Positions 1-8,398 are shown, counted from the first letter of the stretch. The stretch is 12,806 nt of DNA from Bondarzewia mesenterica (GCA_004802705.1 SGPL01000759.1:1-12806), one strand, 5' to 3'. Notes: generated by a model from the sequence alone, not told the origin. Program-made: numbers and translations.

Positions 1-52
1 TTGTCAGGGACATCTTTGCCAATGGCATGGGGAAACCTCAGCATCAGCAGCT

Positions 53-170
53 GATCTCAGTGATGGCAAGATGTTCTCGGTGATGGTGAGATGTCCTCAG
101 TGATGGTGAGATGTCCTCAGCAACAGCAAGATGCCCTCGGTAAAGGCAAGATGTCCTCGGTGATAATCTG
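53..170. repeat. 20-bp minisatellite, five full units
   Basis: Five consecutive 20-bp units occupy 61-160, with part units on both sides. The unit reads roughly TGATGGYRAGATGTCCTCRG. Units 2 and 3 are identical and unit 4 is the most diverged. Because 20 is not a multiple of 3, the array cannot encode a periodic peptide in one frame. The CTCGG/CTCAG alternation between units is the change expected from CpG deamination. Confidence 0.9.
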
Positions 171-479
171 TGATATTTGCATAGATAGCTACCATCGCTC
201 ACTGGTCATCTATCCACCAATTTTGCCTCTCTTGTTTGACTCCCCCTCATGAAAAACACCCTCGATATTAACTATGGTCTAAACAATAATGTCGGCATCC
301 CTGGCAATCACACCACTGCACTATGGGATGTCTATGGTGTCTGCATGCATAAGATGGTCATGCAATTCCCGATGAATGGCGATGCAGATGACAAGCAGCA
401 CTAGCACAACAGCATGATGCAAGAGCTCATACAGTGACCACTTCAATCATTTTCCCTGCCATTGCTGATTTTTCTCTAG
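171..479. other. no recognisable gene
   Basis: The plus strand has short open stretches broken by stops, for example from the ATG at 249 and around 350-420. I see no splice pattern or motif that joins them. It may be further upstream exons of the decayed gene that ends at 952, but I cannot show this. Confidence 0.4.
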
Positions 480-952
480 ACTAATTTCACCACTATTCTC
501 GGCAGGCTTAAGCTCAGTGGTATCAGCGTTATCATGCCAGTGAACATCAAATTGATGTTCTGGCAGTACTTAGAGACCAGCGATGAGCTGTCAGTCCCAG
601 TGGAGGTGCCATCACCAGAATTTATTTTGTATCCTGCCATTCAAGCCATGTTGATCGAGCTGATATAGTGGGAGGGACAGCAACTGACCCCCTTTGTTCC
701 GAACATGGCGGCTGAGAGTGTGGTAATCGTCAGGAATATTATCGGTTCAGTGAGTCAGTATAGAATGCATTTGCTCCATGTGCTTGCATTCTGACATTCA
801 GTCAGATGATTAAGATTGCATCCTACCTAGACATTATCCCTGAAGTCAAAAATGCCCTTGCTGCCACTCGGCAGGTCTGGACACTGACCGAATCAGCAAT
901 TAAAGAGAAGCAGTTGGAGATTCAGAGGTTGGAAGAGCAGTCTAGGAGGTAG
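480..952 (+). pseudogene. 3' end of an unrecognised gene, coiled-coil tail, one intron
   Basis: I do not recognise this gene. The plus frame is open from 480 (after a TAG at 477) to 749, with one TAG at 666-668. A good intron follows at 750-805: GTGAGT donor, CTGAC branch site at 791 and TCAG acceptor. It joins in phase 0 to 806-952, which ends with TAG TAA. The second exon begins MIKIASYLDIIPEV and ends in a charged stretch, IKEKQLEIQRLEEQSRR, that looks like a coiled coil. A competing frame (QWYQRYHASEHQID) is open near 515-590, so an upstream frameshift or another exon is possible. The gene converges tail to tail with the KDZ transposase, leaving 28 bp between the two stops. Confidence 0.45.
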
Positions 953-980
953 TAATGGTTTTTGTAATTACAACATGAGT

Positions 981-3900
981 TTAATGTCTATTGTATTTGA
1001 CCTTGCCAAATTCGCCCTCGACTTGTACGGTGAACCTCTTTCACATGGCTTGTTGCCAAGTGGCATAAGCATGATGGCCAGGGCATTCAGCGACATCCAC
1101 ACTCTCAATCAGAGATGCCCAGAAGTTGGCCTTTGTTTTGAAAGCTTGCACCGACCACCGCATCTCCTCGGCAAGCAAAGTGACTTGCTCCTCTCACTGA
1201 TCTCTGAGGGCTTTTGCCTGGAGCCAGTGAACTCTGTAAACTGGGATGGGTCAGTTCGGCATCAGCATCAGCGTCAGGATCATATTTAAGGATTACTCAC
1301 ATTCTTCCATCCATCCCCTTTGCTCAGCATCTCGCCAAACATCCATGTTTTAAAACCATGTCAGGCTCTCCTTCCTGTGCCCTGGCTTGCTTAGGTCTGA
1401 GATCGCCGTGCTCACCTTCAGGTCTTTAGGATCCAAGTCCTTGTATATACTAAAGAGGTTATCATTGGCATTGAGATTGGCCATTGCTTGCTGACATGCT
1501 TAATAGATCTGGCCCTATTCCCGGACATTTCCCTCCAGAACATTCATATTATTCTAGGCTCGGGTCTTCTTCCTCTAGCTGTTGGCCTGTCTGACTGAGG
1601 TCCAGAAGAGGAAGGACTTGTGGCTGAGGTGGATGCAGATGTGATGGAGGGCATCATTTATCTGACCCTTCTAAAGCTCGAGTTCTTGCTTTGCTAGGGC
1701 CTGCAGTCCAAGTTCTATGCACTTGTCTGTGCTGAAGGTCGATGGAAGTGAGAGGCATATTTTCTTGGCAATAACACTTTTGGCTACATCTTCTTCATCG
1801 GTGTTTTCACCGATGTTGTCGGCAGGATCAGGTGTGCCATCGGCGTCATCCTCATCATCGGACATGGGATCCTGAATTTTATTGCCAGAAATGTCTTCCC
1901 ATTCCTCAGCCTGTTCAATTTCCCTGATATAACGTATCGCTTCCTGATTGAATGTTGCAATCCTGCTAGAAAGTCATCGGCAAGCATCTTCAATCTCTAA
2001 CAAGGCTTCAGCAGTGCGTCGGTGAGACAATTGATGGACTCGGGCAATCAGGGATAGCCTATCGACTTGTGAGATTAGACTGGGATGAGAACCATGATCG
2101 ATGTACTGAGCCTCTTGGATCTTGATGCTAGTGGCGAGCCAGGCTGCCATTCCTCGAAAAACTCTTGGGACATTTTCCCTTTCTGCCTCGGTCAGTTGCA
2201 ACTGGTAGGCTGCCTTGCCCAGCACTATCTGAAGTTTAATGGTGAACGACAGGGAGCAACAACTGACTCACTTTTTGTCTTGCTAATATCATATATGTCA
2301 AGCCATTCTGGATTTGTTTGATGGCTAGTGGCAGCCATACCCTCCTGCTAGCTCCATTTGGTGAGGAGTCTGGCATCAGTCACCAAAGTCAGCTCAGCAA
2401 ATGCTTCTTTGCTGTTGGCAAATGCAGCCTTCACCTTCACATACTTCTTGCAAATCGATGGAACTGCAAAATAAATCAATACATTCAAGTCATAGTGTAT
2501 GATGTAAAGGGAAAAACTCACTGATTTGGATCTATTTCTTCCAGTTGGAATCTGACATATGGGCATCTAGTGTCTCTCGCCGATAAGAGGTGGCCATAGT
2601 CCAGGTGCTGCCCAAAATCTGGTTCAGAGGTGCCCAAAGGGTTTCTATGACCTTTCCATCCACCTGTGCCACCCCTTTGATGAATCCCAGATAGAACCAA
2701 CAGAAACATTAGTCTTGATGGCCATGGATGTGCCACACGCTGATGCCCTTCATAATCTCTAAGTCTTTTGACATCATCAGGTACTGGCTCTCGGCGAACC
2801 ATCAGCAAAAGTGGACCCTATATTGACATATGATGTCATACATAATGAGGGTTTGGAGAATGTCACTGAGAGTTTTGAGGGCCCCACTAAGGGAATAATC
2901 CATGTTCATTTGCCTGCAATCTCGGTTAGTATCTCGCCGAGACTGGCATCTGACCCCGCACCTCTCGCCCTTCTGAAAGTCGACTACCGCATGGGGACAA
3001 AAGCAGCCATGCTTAGCACAGGCTGTGGCACCGATGCTGGTGGCCTCTAGGTTATGTTGATCGGCATTGGCTTGATTGACCACTTGGTGATTGCTGCAAG
3101 TTGATCTCTGTTCAGCGATCAGACCTCAGCAATGTTACCGATTGGTGCATGCACTCACCTCTTTGGCCTCTTTGGCCTCCTCTAGGTGTTGTTTGTAAAG
3201 GGTGTCACTGACCATGTATTGTGCTCCTTCAGTGAGCACCACATCATCCCATGGATTTCTCATCTTCAGATGTTCTGCCGAGAAGTTCCCATCCATCACA
3301 AAGCCTCTCATATATTTCCACCTATCACTGAAGAGGAACCATTTGAGGTTCAGTATCAGCTACTTGAAGGGAGCATGCTTACTGATCTGGATCAGTTTTC
3401 CAGTCCTCAGTGAGATTGAATCCTAGTTGAGGACAGGCCAGACAGAACAGAGCCAATTCCTCTGGACTGAGTGCAGTTGCTAGTCGGTGACTGAACCTAT
3501 GCCATTTCATGAACTTTAAATGACGCCATTGCCAAGAGACTCTCAGCAGTTCTTAGTACTGGTCCTGGATGATGGTACATGGTCAGCAGAATACCATAAT
3601 ATCTGTCAGTCACTGAACACCCACCACAATGGTGTGAGGAAATGCACTGGTGGTCACTCGCTGAAGCTTGCTGTAGAAGCTCATCACTATGATCTTACAC
3701 TCCAGGTTGTCCACTAAGAAGTCATCTAGAACTTGGAAGGTGAACACTGTTTGGGGATCTTTAAAGCTCACCAGATATAGTCCCATGTTCAGCAGCTGGA
3801 TGTCGGCCATTGGGGTGCCTTGACACTGACATCGGTGAACCCCGATTTGATGAATGCCAAAACAGTCCACCACAGTGATGATCAGTGAGCCATTGCTGTC

Positions 3901-4054
3901 TACCTTTAGAGCTTGGTGTTGACCACCATCCAGTATAGGGAAAACCTCATCTTTGTCAGTTTCCTATTCATCCTCCATGCTAGTAATGACTTCTGGCCAC
4001 TCTTCCCGCACCACCAGTTGTGTTTTATAAGAGGGACAGGGGTCTCTGTCATGA
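981..4054 (-). pseudogene. KDZ transposase body: CxC2-like domain, catalytic core, C-terminus
   Basis: Order along the protein: a PCPS zinc remnant at about 4035; the CxC2-like domain at 3900-3625 (VDCFGIHQIGVH, RCQCQ, FTFQVLDDFLVDNLEC, FYSKLQRV); ELLRVSWQWRHLKFMKWH and ALFCLACPQLGFNL; VMDGNFSAEH with Asp at 3293; CAKHGCF and VVDFQKGER; YDIICQY with Asp at 2837; HIHGHQD; IETLW with Glu at 2645; DSNWKK. Then come a helical region (WLATSIKIQEAQ), an acidic stretch (DDEDDADG), ICLSLPSTF and ALAKQELEL, and a tail with FYRVHWLQAKA and AYATWQQAM. I infer that the Asp, Asp and Glu named are the catalytic acids, and all three codons survive. Every intron boundary keeps GT and AG. The gene is dead through stops only. 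Confidence 0.9.
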
Positions 4055-4062
4055 TCTCTGCC
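4055..4062. repeat. Target-site duplication, left copy
   Basis: TCTCTGCC, identical to 5112-5119 and directly next to the inverted repeat that starts at 4063. Confidence 0.9.
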
Positions 4063-4096
4063 AGGTCCCCTGCATATCCTATAATACCTTGTATCC
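4063..4096 (+). repeat. Terminal inverted repeat, left end
   Basis: It begins AGGTCCCCTGC and ends CTTGTATCC. It matches the reverse complement of 5078-5111 at 26 of 34 positions without gaps. The shared inner block is TTGTATCC. Confidence 0.88.
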
Positions 4097-4099
4097 TGG

Positions 4100-4247
4100 T
4101 GCGGACAGATTTGGCCCTGAAATGGGGCTCTTCTTGTATCCTAGTGAGGACGAAAAGGCCAAAAATCCGGCGAAGGTCCGATCCAAAGGTACGTACGAAA
4201 ATGGTCCATCGGTAGCCATGTTGTATCAAGTGCGGACGGATGGGGAC
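4100..4247 (+). repeat. Subterminal repeats, left cluster (3 copies)
   Basis: Three degenerate copies of a motif near TGCGGACGRARRGGCC lie at 4100-4116, 4145-4160 and 4231-4247 (the last is weakest). Each follows a TTGTATC block at 4090, 4134 and 4221. Short repeats near element ends are typical binding sites for hAT-type transposases; that role is inferred here. Confidence 0.7.
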
Positions 4248-4938
4248 CCAGCAACTCTTCACAACAGGAACATGGGCGTCGCTCGACTCCAGTCAAATGA
4301 ACTTTCACTACATCAATGCACAATGAATGTCATTTTATTTCCATGTATGTGTGTAGATGTTTGCTGCTGGCTGTCACGGTGCTGCCACTGGCAGAAGTAA
4401 AGTGATGAAAACAGGACGAAATAGGCTGTACACCCTGCCTCCTACTATGGTGTCTTTGTACACATCAGACAGCTTTTCGAGTCTTAGCCTGCATATCCTT
4501 TAGCATAGCATTGCTTCAATGGACAACTGAGTGTTCCAAATCCAAAACATGCTCTTTTCATTGTTGCTTGTCCGGTAAGTACCTCTGTTGCTGTAAATGG
4601 ATAGCGCGCTCAAAATTTCAATGATCGTCCTGCTAGACCGCATGTTTCACTCACGTACATATTGCTGGATTTCCCTGTCCTGATGTCCGTTGCTTGTCTT
4701 GATCATTACGGCCATTTTTTCCCTATATCATGTTGTGTTTCATGATCTTTTCAGCTAGTAAGTATCCCATTTTGTTCAAGCATCCACATATTTTTGATCT
4801 CCTAATATGTTTGCTGCCAATGAAGATCAGGCTTGATAGGAATAGAACCTTGCTACAGCTACAATTTATATGTATATATGTGTAAAAATCATTCACTATG
4901 CATATGAAATGATGGGTCTGCTAGGTCTGATCTGTTTA

Positions 4939-5061
4939 TGTGGACGAAGAGGCCTGATTGAGAGGTTGTATCTGGTTTTGCTGATGAAAGTGGCCCAAAT
5001 CAGGTGGTCCTATCACTCTTGCTGACGGAAGTGGCCCGAAAAGCATGCGGATGGAAAGGCC
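4939..5061 (+). repeat. Subterminal repeats, right cluster (4 copies)
   Basis: Copies of the same motif near TGCGGACGRARRGGCC lie at 4939-4954, 4979-4995, 5020-5036 and 5046-5061. All have the same orientation as the left cluster. None of the seven copies is outside the element. Confidence 0.7.
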
Positions 5062-5077
5062 AAAAAGGCATGATTTT

Positions 5078-5111
5078 GGATACAACCTCTTGCAGCATAC
5101 GCAGGGGGCCT
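5078..5111 (-). repeat. Terminal inverted repeat, right end
   Basis: Read on the minus strand it begins AGGCCCCCTGC and ends GTTGTATCC, pairing with 4063-4096. Confidence 0.88.
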
Positions 5112-5119
5112 TCTCTGCC
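5112..5119. repeat. Target-site duplication, right copy
   Basis: TCTCTGCC, identical to 4055-4062 and directly next to the inverted repeat that ends at 5111. Confidence 0.9.
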
Positions 5120-5688
5120 ATGGCTGAGGTATAGTCTGATGCTGGCTTGCCAAAGCCATGTCAGTGAAAAATAAGATCCCATCCACTGCTCCACTCAGTG
5201 GAATGGCATTCAGCCATGGCTCTCCCTACAACATCCAGTGCATAAGATTAGCCAGCCAAAGCAGTTGAGGCATCACTAGGTCCCTTTGACTACATGGCAA
5301 AGGCCACACTGCCAGTCTTCCTGAGGGCATTCCATGAACAGCAAGTGGTCTAAGTATTCCCCAATTCTTGGGATCCAGTCTCGCATGTAGTCATTTTGAC
5401 TCTATAACTCAGTCAGTCCATTTCTCGCCAATGGTTTGTGGCCTGGTGATATACCTTTCCCTTGCTTTTACTATGGACTGAGATGACTTCTGACATGACA
5501 TCTATGTCATTATCAAGGTTATAGTCAGGGAGAGGAATAGAGGTCGATGGAGCCTTCATCGGTAAAGAAGGCCCTGCGCCTTTATTGACTAGGATCCTTA
5601 CAGTCTTGATGCCTCAACTGGTCTGCTTCTCTCGATAGATAATAAACTGAATAGGGGGCTGAATGCATTTTCTCCTGCCAGACCCCAT
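5112..5688 (-). pseudogene. KDZ transposase N-terminal segment with Cys/His cluster
   Basis: The start is MGSGRRK at 5688, the basic opening typical of these transposases, followed by IQPPIQFIIYRE and an acidic, low-complexity stretch. The intron at 5454-5402 (GTATAT, CTGAC, TATAG) joins SKGK to SQNDYMRDWIPRIGEYL in phase 0. A zinc-type cluster follows at about 5308-5180: CGLC, CLNC, CTGCC, then H and PFH, ending in the LYLSHGR stretch at 5146-5114. Stops inside it are TGA at about 5616, TAG-TGA at 5278-5273, and TGA in the places where the family has Arg (G-stop-MPFH and H-stop-VEQW), as expected for CGA to TGA. The segment stops at the nested insertion; its next codon is completed by base 4054. 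Confidence 0.88.
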
Positions 5689-5799
5689 AGTATAGTAGAT
5701 TGAAAGGAAGACAGTGAATTACAGAATGTTATATGCATCATCAGATAATTTTGTTGACAAATGATATGCTAGTAAATGCAAGGCAATTTTAGTGATAAT

Positions 5800-7152
5800 C
5801 TACAAGTAACTAGCATCGGTCGGTGTCGGCATCAGCGTCGGCATCAGCAAACCACCGGTGGTGATAAGGCTGTTAAATTCAGCCATTTCCATCCATCCTG
5901 CTGCCTTGATTCCCAGCCGCTCATGAACGTTATCTCACATAAAGAATGCGATACAAACCCTCTCGCCATCCACCTCTAAGATCAAATGTGCAAAAACTCT
6001 TCCACAAAATCCTACCACTATTCCAGAGTTGTATTTGAAATGGAGACTGATGCCGTGGAGCTCTATGACAGCATGTCAATATGGCCTGACAGTGGTGAGG
6101 AGATCATATCATTTATGCCTAGCCTGGCTATCATGGTGAGAGGGAGTTATTCTTTGTGCAATTACCAAGATGCCAGTGAAGACAGAAGGCTATCGGTGAG
6201 CGACCTCGGTGAGTGAGCTAATCTTGCCGAGCTTGTAAATTGATTAGAGTCCACATTGATACTGGTCAGGATTGATGAGGCTCAAGATGGCACTGAGGAG
6301 GGCAGATGATTCAGCAAATTCAGCAACCCATTGCTGACATCCCAGCTTGGAGTGTTTCCTAGTCAAGCTCGCTGATGGCTTTAAGAGGTGATTCGGCAAC
6401 TGCCATCTTTTCTTTAGCAAACTCACCGATGGCGATAACTAAATACTCACATCATGGGCCTGTTTAAATCACCCCAGCGATATTTCCACCGTGCTGAGAT
6501 CCATTCTAGTGTATTCCTCAGCTATGCTGAAGAGGTTTGAATTACACCTCCAATTACCTGTGGCCTTCAGCTGGTGCATCAGTGAAAGCTTCGCTGTTGA
6601 TTTTCAAATGATCCCCTTCAATACATTCAGTTTCAGTATCAATGTTAATTCCTATCAGTGACCGCTCACTTGTCTTTTCAAGGTCAGAATTGCTGGCAAA
6701 TACTATAAGCTGATGATGCTGTATCAGTCCACAATTATCACTAGCAATTTATGAAGTGGTGAAGCATCCTCATTCAGCAGCAGGTACCTTGTTTCCAACA
6801 TCACCTTGGTGCCCTTATCGGGGTCATATTTTCCAGGGTGAACATGGCCAGCATACCACTGAAAATCCCAATTCACTATGACTGAGAAATGTTAGCCTTC
6901 ATATTTCTAACAAGATCAATCCAACTCACTCGGCGAGGCATACGCAGTGATGACAACATCAGTGATGTTATCACACTCAAATAGCTGTTGGACTGACAAG
7001 GATGATGTTGCTATCCTCGGTGAGACTGACCCTCGTGCTCGCCAACTAGCCAGCTTGTCTTGCAGATCCTACTCCAAGTACTTGGCAAACTGCTCAGTCT
7101 GCCTCAGCATCCACTCTACAGGCTTCTTGGCACTCTGACTATCAGACATCAT
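5800..7152 (-). pseudogene. TET/JBP-family 2-oxoglutarate/Fe(II) dioxygenase, decayed
   Basis: Enzymes of this family oxidise 5-methylcytosine or thymine in DNA using Fe(II) and 2-oxoglutarate. The start is ATG at 7152 or 7149 (MSDSQSAKKPVEWML). Exons: 7152-6930, 6881-6788, about 6702-6558, 6516-6451 and 6406-5800, for about 378 codons. The first, third and fourth introns (6929-6882, 6557-6517, 6450-6407) have good sites; the frame changes across 6787-6703, which is unclear. The last exon holds WVAEFAESSALLSAIL, INPDQYQCG, PSVFTGILVIAQR, then HHD (His 6138, Asp 6132) as the iron-binding HxD, YDLLTTV, a distal His at 5988, and GERVCIAFFM with Arg at 5961. Stops: TAG in the first exon (after KYLE), then TAA 6246, TAG 6192, TGA 6111 (Trp expected), TGA in PY-stop-HA and TGA in FM-stop-DN (Arg expected). 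It ends 111 bp before the transposase ATG, on the same strand. Confidence 0.8.
5812..5852. repeat. TCGGCA-type hexamer repeat
   Basis: Degenerate tandem units of TCGGYR/TCRGCR, including GGCATCAGCGTCGGCATCAG, lie at the 3' end of the dioxygenase frame, where they would read as MPTLMPTPTDA. The same hexamer recurs at about 1253-1278, 9989-10035 and 11108-11122. Confidence 0.75.
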
Positions 7153-7223
7153 GATGAGGGAGTGTAATGAAAGTGGGGGGAATATAAGTAGATGATGAGC
7201 TGGCCAACAATGATGGCCCTTGC

Positions 7224-7233
7224 CTTTATATAT
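7224..7233 (-). promoter_or_regulatory. Likely TATA box of the TET/JBP gene
   Basis: The minus strand reads AAATATATAAAGGC, about 75 bp upstream of the ATG at 7152. A C/T-rich stretch (7155-7182) lies between, as is common just before fungal start codons. The placement is what supports it. Confidence 0.55.
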
Positions 7234-7277
7234 TTGGGCTGGCATCATCACTCGGCATCACAAGCAGTGCCTGCTTG

Positions 7278-7469
7278 GCAAGTGTGAGAATTCATAGCTC
7301 AATGGGGGCTCAAATGGGCTACAACTCATTTTCATTCTTGTCAATTGATCATACAGTGAGCTTGACTGCCATGACTATGGCAGGTGTGCAATCAATTGCC
7401 TGTTGGGCTTGCAAGCTCACTCATAGCCCAATTTGGCAACTGCACTGGCTGCAACACTGGGCCACTTGC
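7278..7469. repeat. Imperfect fold-back (inverted repeat) of about 190 bp
   Basis: Paired blocks share a centre near 7370-7375: GCAAGTG (7278-7284) with CACTTGC (7463-7469), AAATGGGCT (7312-7320) with AGCCCAATTT (7426-7435), CAATTGAT (7342-7349) with ATCAATTG (7391-7398), and TGCCAT (7367-7372) with ATGGCA (7377-7382). An extra off-centre pair is AGTGAGCTTG (7355-7364) with CAAGCTCACT (7412-7421). It could be an old MITE or a palindrome; the arms are too diverged to say. Confidence 0.5.
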
Positions 7470-7803
7470 ACAATGTCATCTCTCATTCTCTCCATCACAA
7501 TCTAAGAGGGGATAATGGAGCATGAGACATTGGGTTTAGCAATCACAAATAGTGATATCTTGCTGAACACCAAAATATGCTGAGGGATGAGTGTGAGTGA
7601 GTAAGGACAGGCATTGCAACTGCCAGTGGCTTGCCTCAACACTTTTGAATTTTGCAAACATAAATCTGTTGTTGTGTCCCTCCACTGACTGATATTAGGG
7701 AGACTTGTGTGTGAATAATTGATAAAGCACTAATTTATAACCAACAATCTGCTGTGAGCCAGACTGTTTTCAGTTTGAAGAGAGTGTGGTCAGACATTGG
7801 ACT

Positions 7804-7840
7804 TGTGAGATGCATTTCACCAGTTTGGCTGCATCTCACA
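7804..7840. repeat. Perfect 11-bp inverted repeat with 15-nt loop
   Basis: TGTGAGATGCA at 7804-7814 pairs exactly with TGCATCTCACA at 7830-7840. A terminator or operator role cannot be shown. Confidence 0.65.
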
Positions 7841-8122
7841 CATGTCAAGGCAAAGTCATTCCTTCCAATCCTAAAAATCAATGTATCTAGTGATGGGTTG
7901 GCAAACATGACATAGAGACTTGTACTGAGAGAATAAAGTGCAGATGAATGGAGTGGCACATTGTCATGCTGTGTTTTGTTGCTGAGCAGGCATGTTTAGC
8001 TATAGAAAAGGTCTGTATGTATAAACTAATATTGTGGGTACTGGTCCATAGCCAAAACCTGACTTGTGTGACTAAAGAACATTTTTTTTAGCAAGTAGAC
8101 AGGGCTTTGACAAGACAGTTAG

Positions 8123-8398
8123 TTCAGCAAGCACTGCAGGCATAAAACAGCCATTGCTATTGATGCTGTTGCTGCCAATGCTGCTGCCGATGCTGCCGCT
8201 GATGCTATCACTGATGCTGCTGCTGACACTACCACCGATGTTGCCACTGATGCTGCCACTGCTGCCGCCGGTGCTACCACTAAAGCCTTGGCTGACCTAG
8301 CTCAGTGCTCTATCACTGCCACTGAGGCCCTCGGCAAAATCATTGGCAATGCACAAACTATTTCATGCTTTGAAGGTAGTATCAGATATATAGATTAA
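8123..8398 (+). other. Ala/Asp/Thr-rich open frame over a GATGCTGCC-type repeat, no ATG
   Basis: The frame is open from a TAG at 8120 to a TAA at 8396 and has no start codon. From 8150 to about 8280 it encodes repeats of the type DA(A/T)AAD and TTTDVATDAAT, made by degenerate units near GATGCTGCC. It ends LADLAQCSITATEALGKI and a short tail. A possible GTAGTA donor lies at 8375, so it may be an internal or upstream exon of the HMG-like gene, or only a repeat that happens to be open. Confidence 0.45.

Larger units (their letters stand above)
4063..5111. mobile_element. Non-autonomous DNA transposon (hAT-like), nested in the transposase gene
   Basis: The element is 1,049 bp. Its ends are inverted repeats of 34 bp (4063-4096 and 5078-5111). 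The outer 11 bases differ at one site (AGGTCCCCTGC and AGGCCCCCTGC) and 26 of 34 match overall. It is flanked by identical 8-bp copies of TCTCTGCC at 4055-4062 and 5112-5119. Taking out the element and one copy makes the KDZ reading frame continuous (codon 5113, 5112, 4054), which defines the borders independently. There is no long open frame, so it needed a transposase supplied in trans. The 8-bp duplication and subterminal repeats suit hAT, but P-like or Merlin-like elements are not excluded. The interior, 4290-4930, holds no gene that I can see. Confidence 0.9.
981..5688 (-). pseudogene. KDZ-family transposase, decayed and interrupted
   Basis: This is a transposase of the Kyakuja-Dileera-Zisupton class, a cut-and-paste DNA transposase with an RNase H-like core and several zinc-binding clusters. 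From ATG at 5688 to TAA at 983-981, eight introns can be placed: 5454-5402, 3624-3565, 3382-3328, 3158-3108, 2961-2914, 2521-2464, 2271-2229 and 1300-1241. With these and the insertion at 4063-5111 plus one target copy removed, the exons total 3,223 nt, which is 1,074 codons plus one base. The single extra base fits a phase slip at the 2271 intron, next to an A5 run. About 20 in-frame stops (TGA, TAG and TAA) kill the gene. Known for the family: length near 1,000-1,100 residues and frequent linkage to TET/JBP genes, as here. The family call rests on motifs listed under the two segments below. Confidence 0.92.

Noticed and set aside
53..170. The 20-bp array as a CRISPR array
   Set aside because: The units abut with no spacers, and the setting is a eukaryotic transposon region.
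975..1429. Plus-strand frames of 104 and 71 codons
   Set aside because: They are antisense to the transposase C-terminus, whose two exons and 60-bp intron (1300-1241) read well on the minus strand.
3906..4262. A 118-codon minus-strand frame
   Set aside because: It runs across the border of the nested element at 4063 and is out of frame with the transposase, so it is a chance fusion of element end and host sequence.
3913..4400. Two overlapping plus-strand frames of 100 and 126 codons
   Set aside because: They overlap the transposase antisense and the insert end, lack motifs, and their codons show no pattern beyond the subterminal repeats.
4063..5111. The interruption as a large intron or a solo LTR
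   Set aside because: The ends are inverted, not direct, repeats, and they are flanked by an exact 8-bp duplication of coding sequence. The ends are AGG...CCT, not GT...AG or TG...CA.
5000..5194. A 64-codon minus-strand frame continuing past the Cys/His cluster
   Set aside because: Its second half is the inverted repeat and subterminal repeats of the insert, so only the part before 5112 is transposase.
981..5688. Reassigned stop codons (an alternative genetic code)
   Set aside because: All three stop codons occur inside the frames, at places that would need Gln, Arg and Trp. No single reassignment explains them, while transitions from CGA, CAG/CAA and TGG do.
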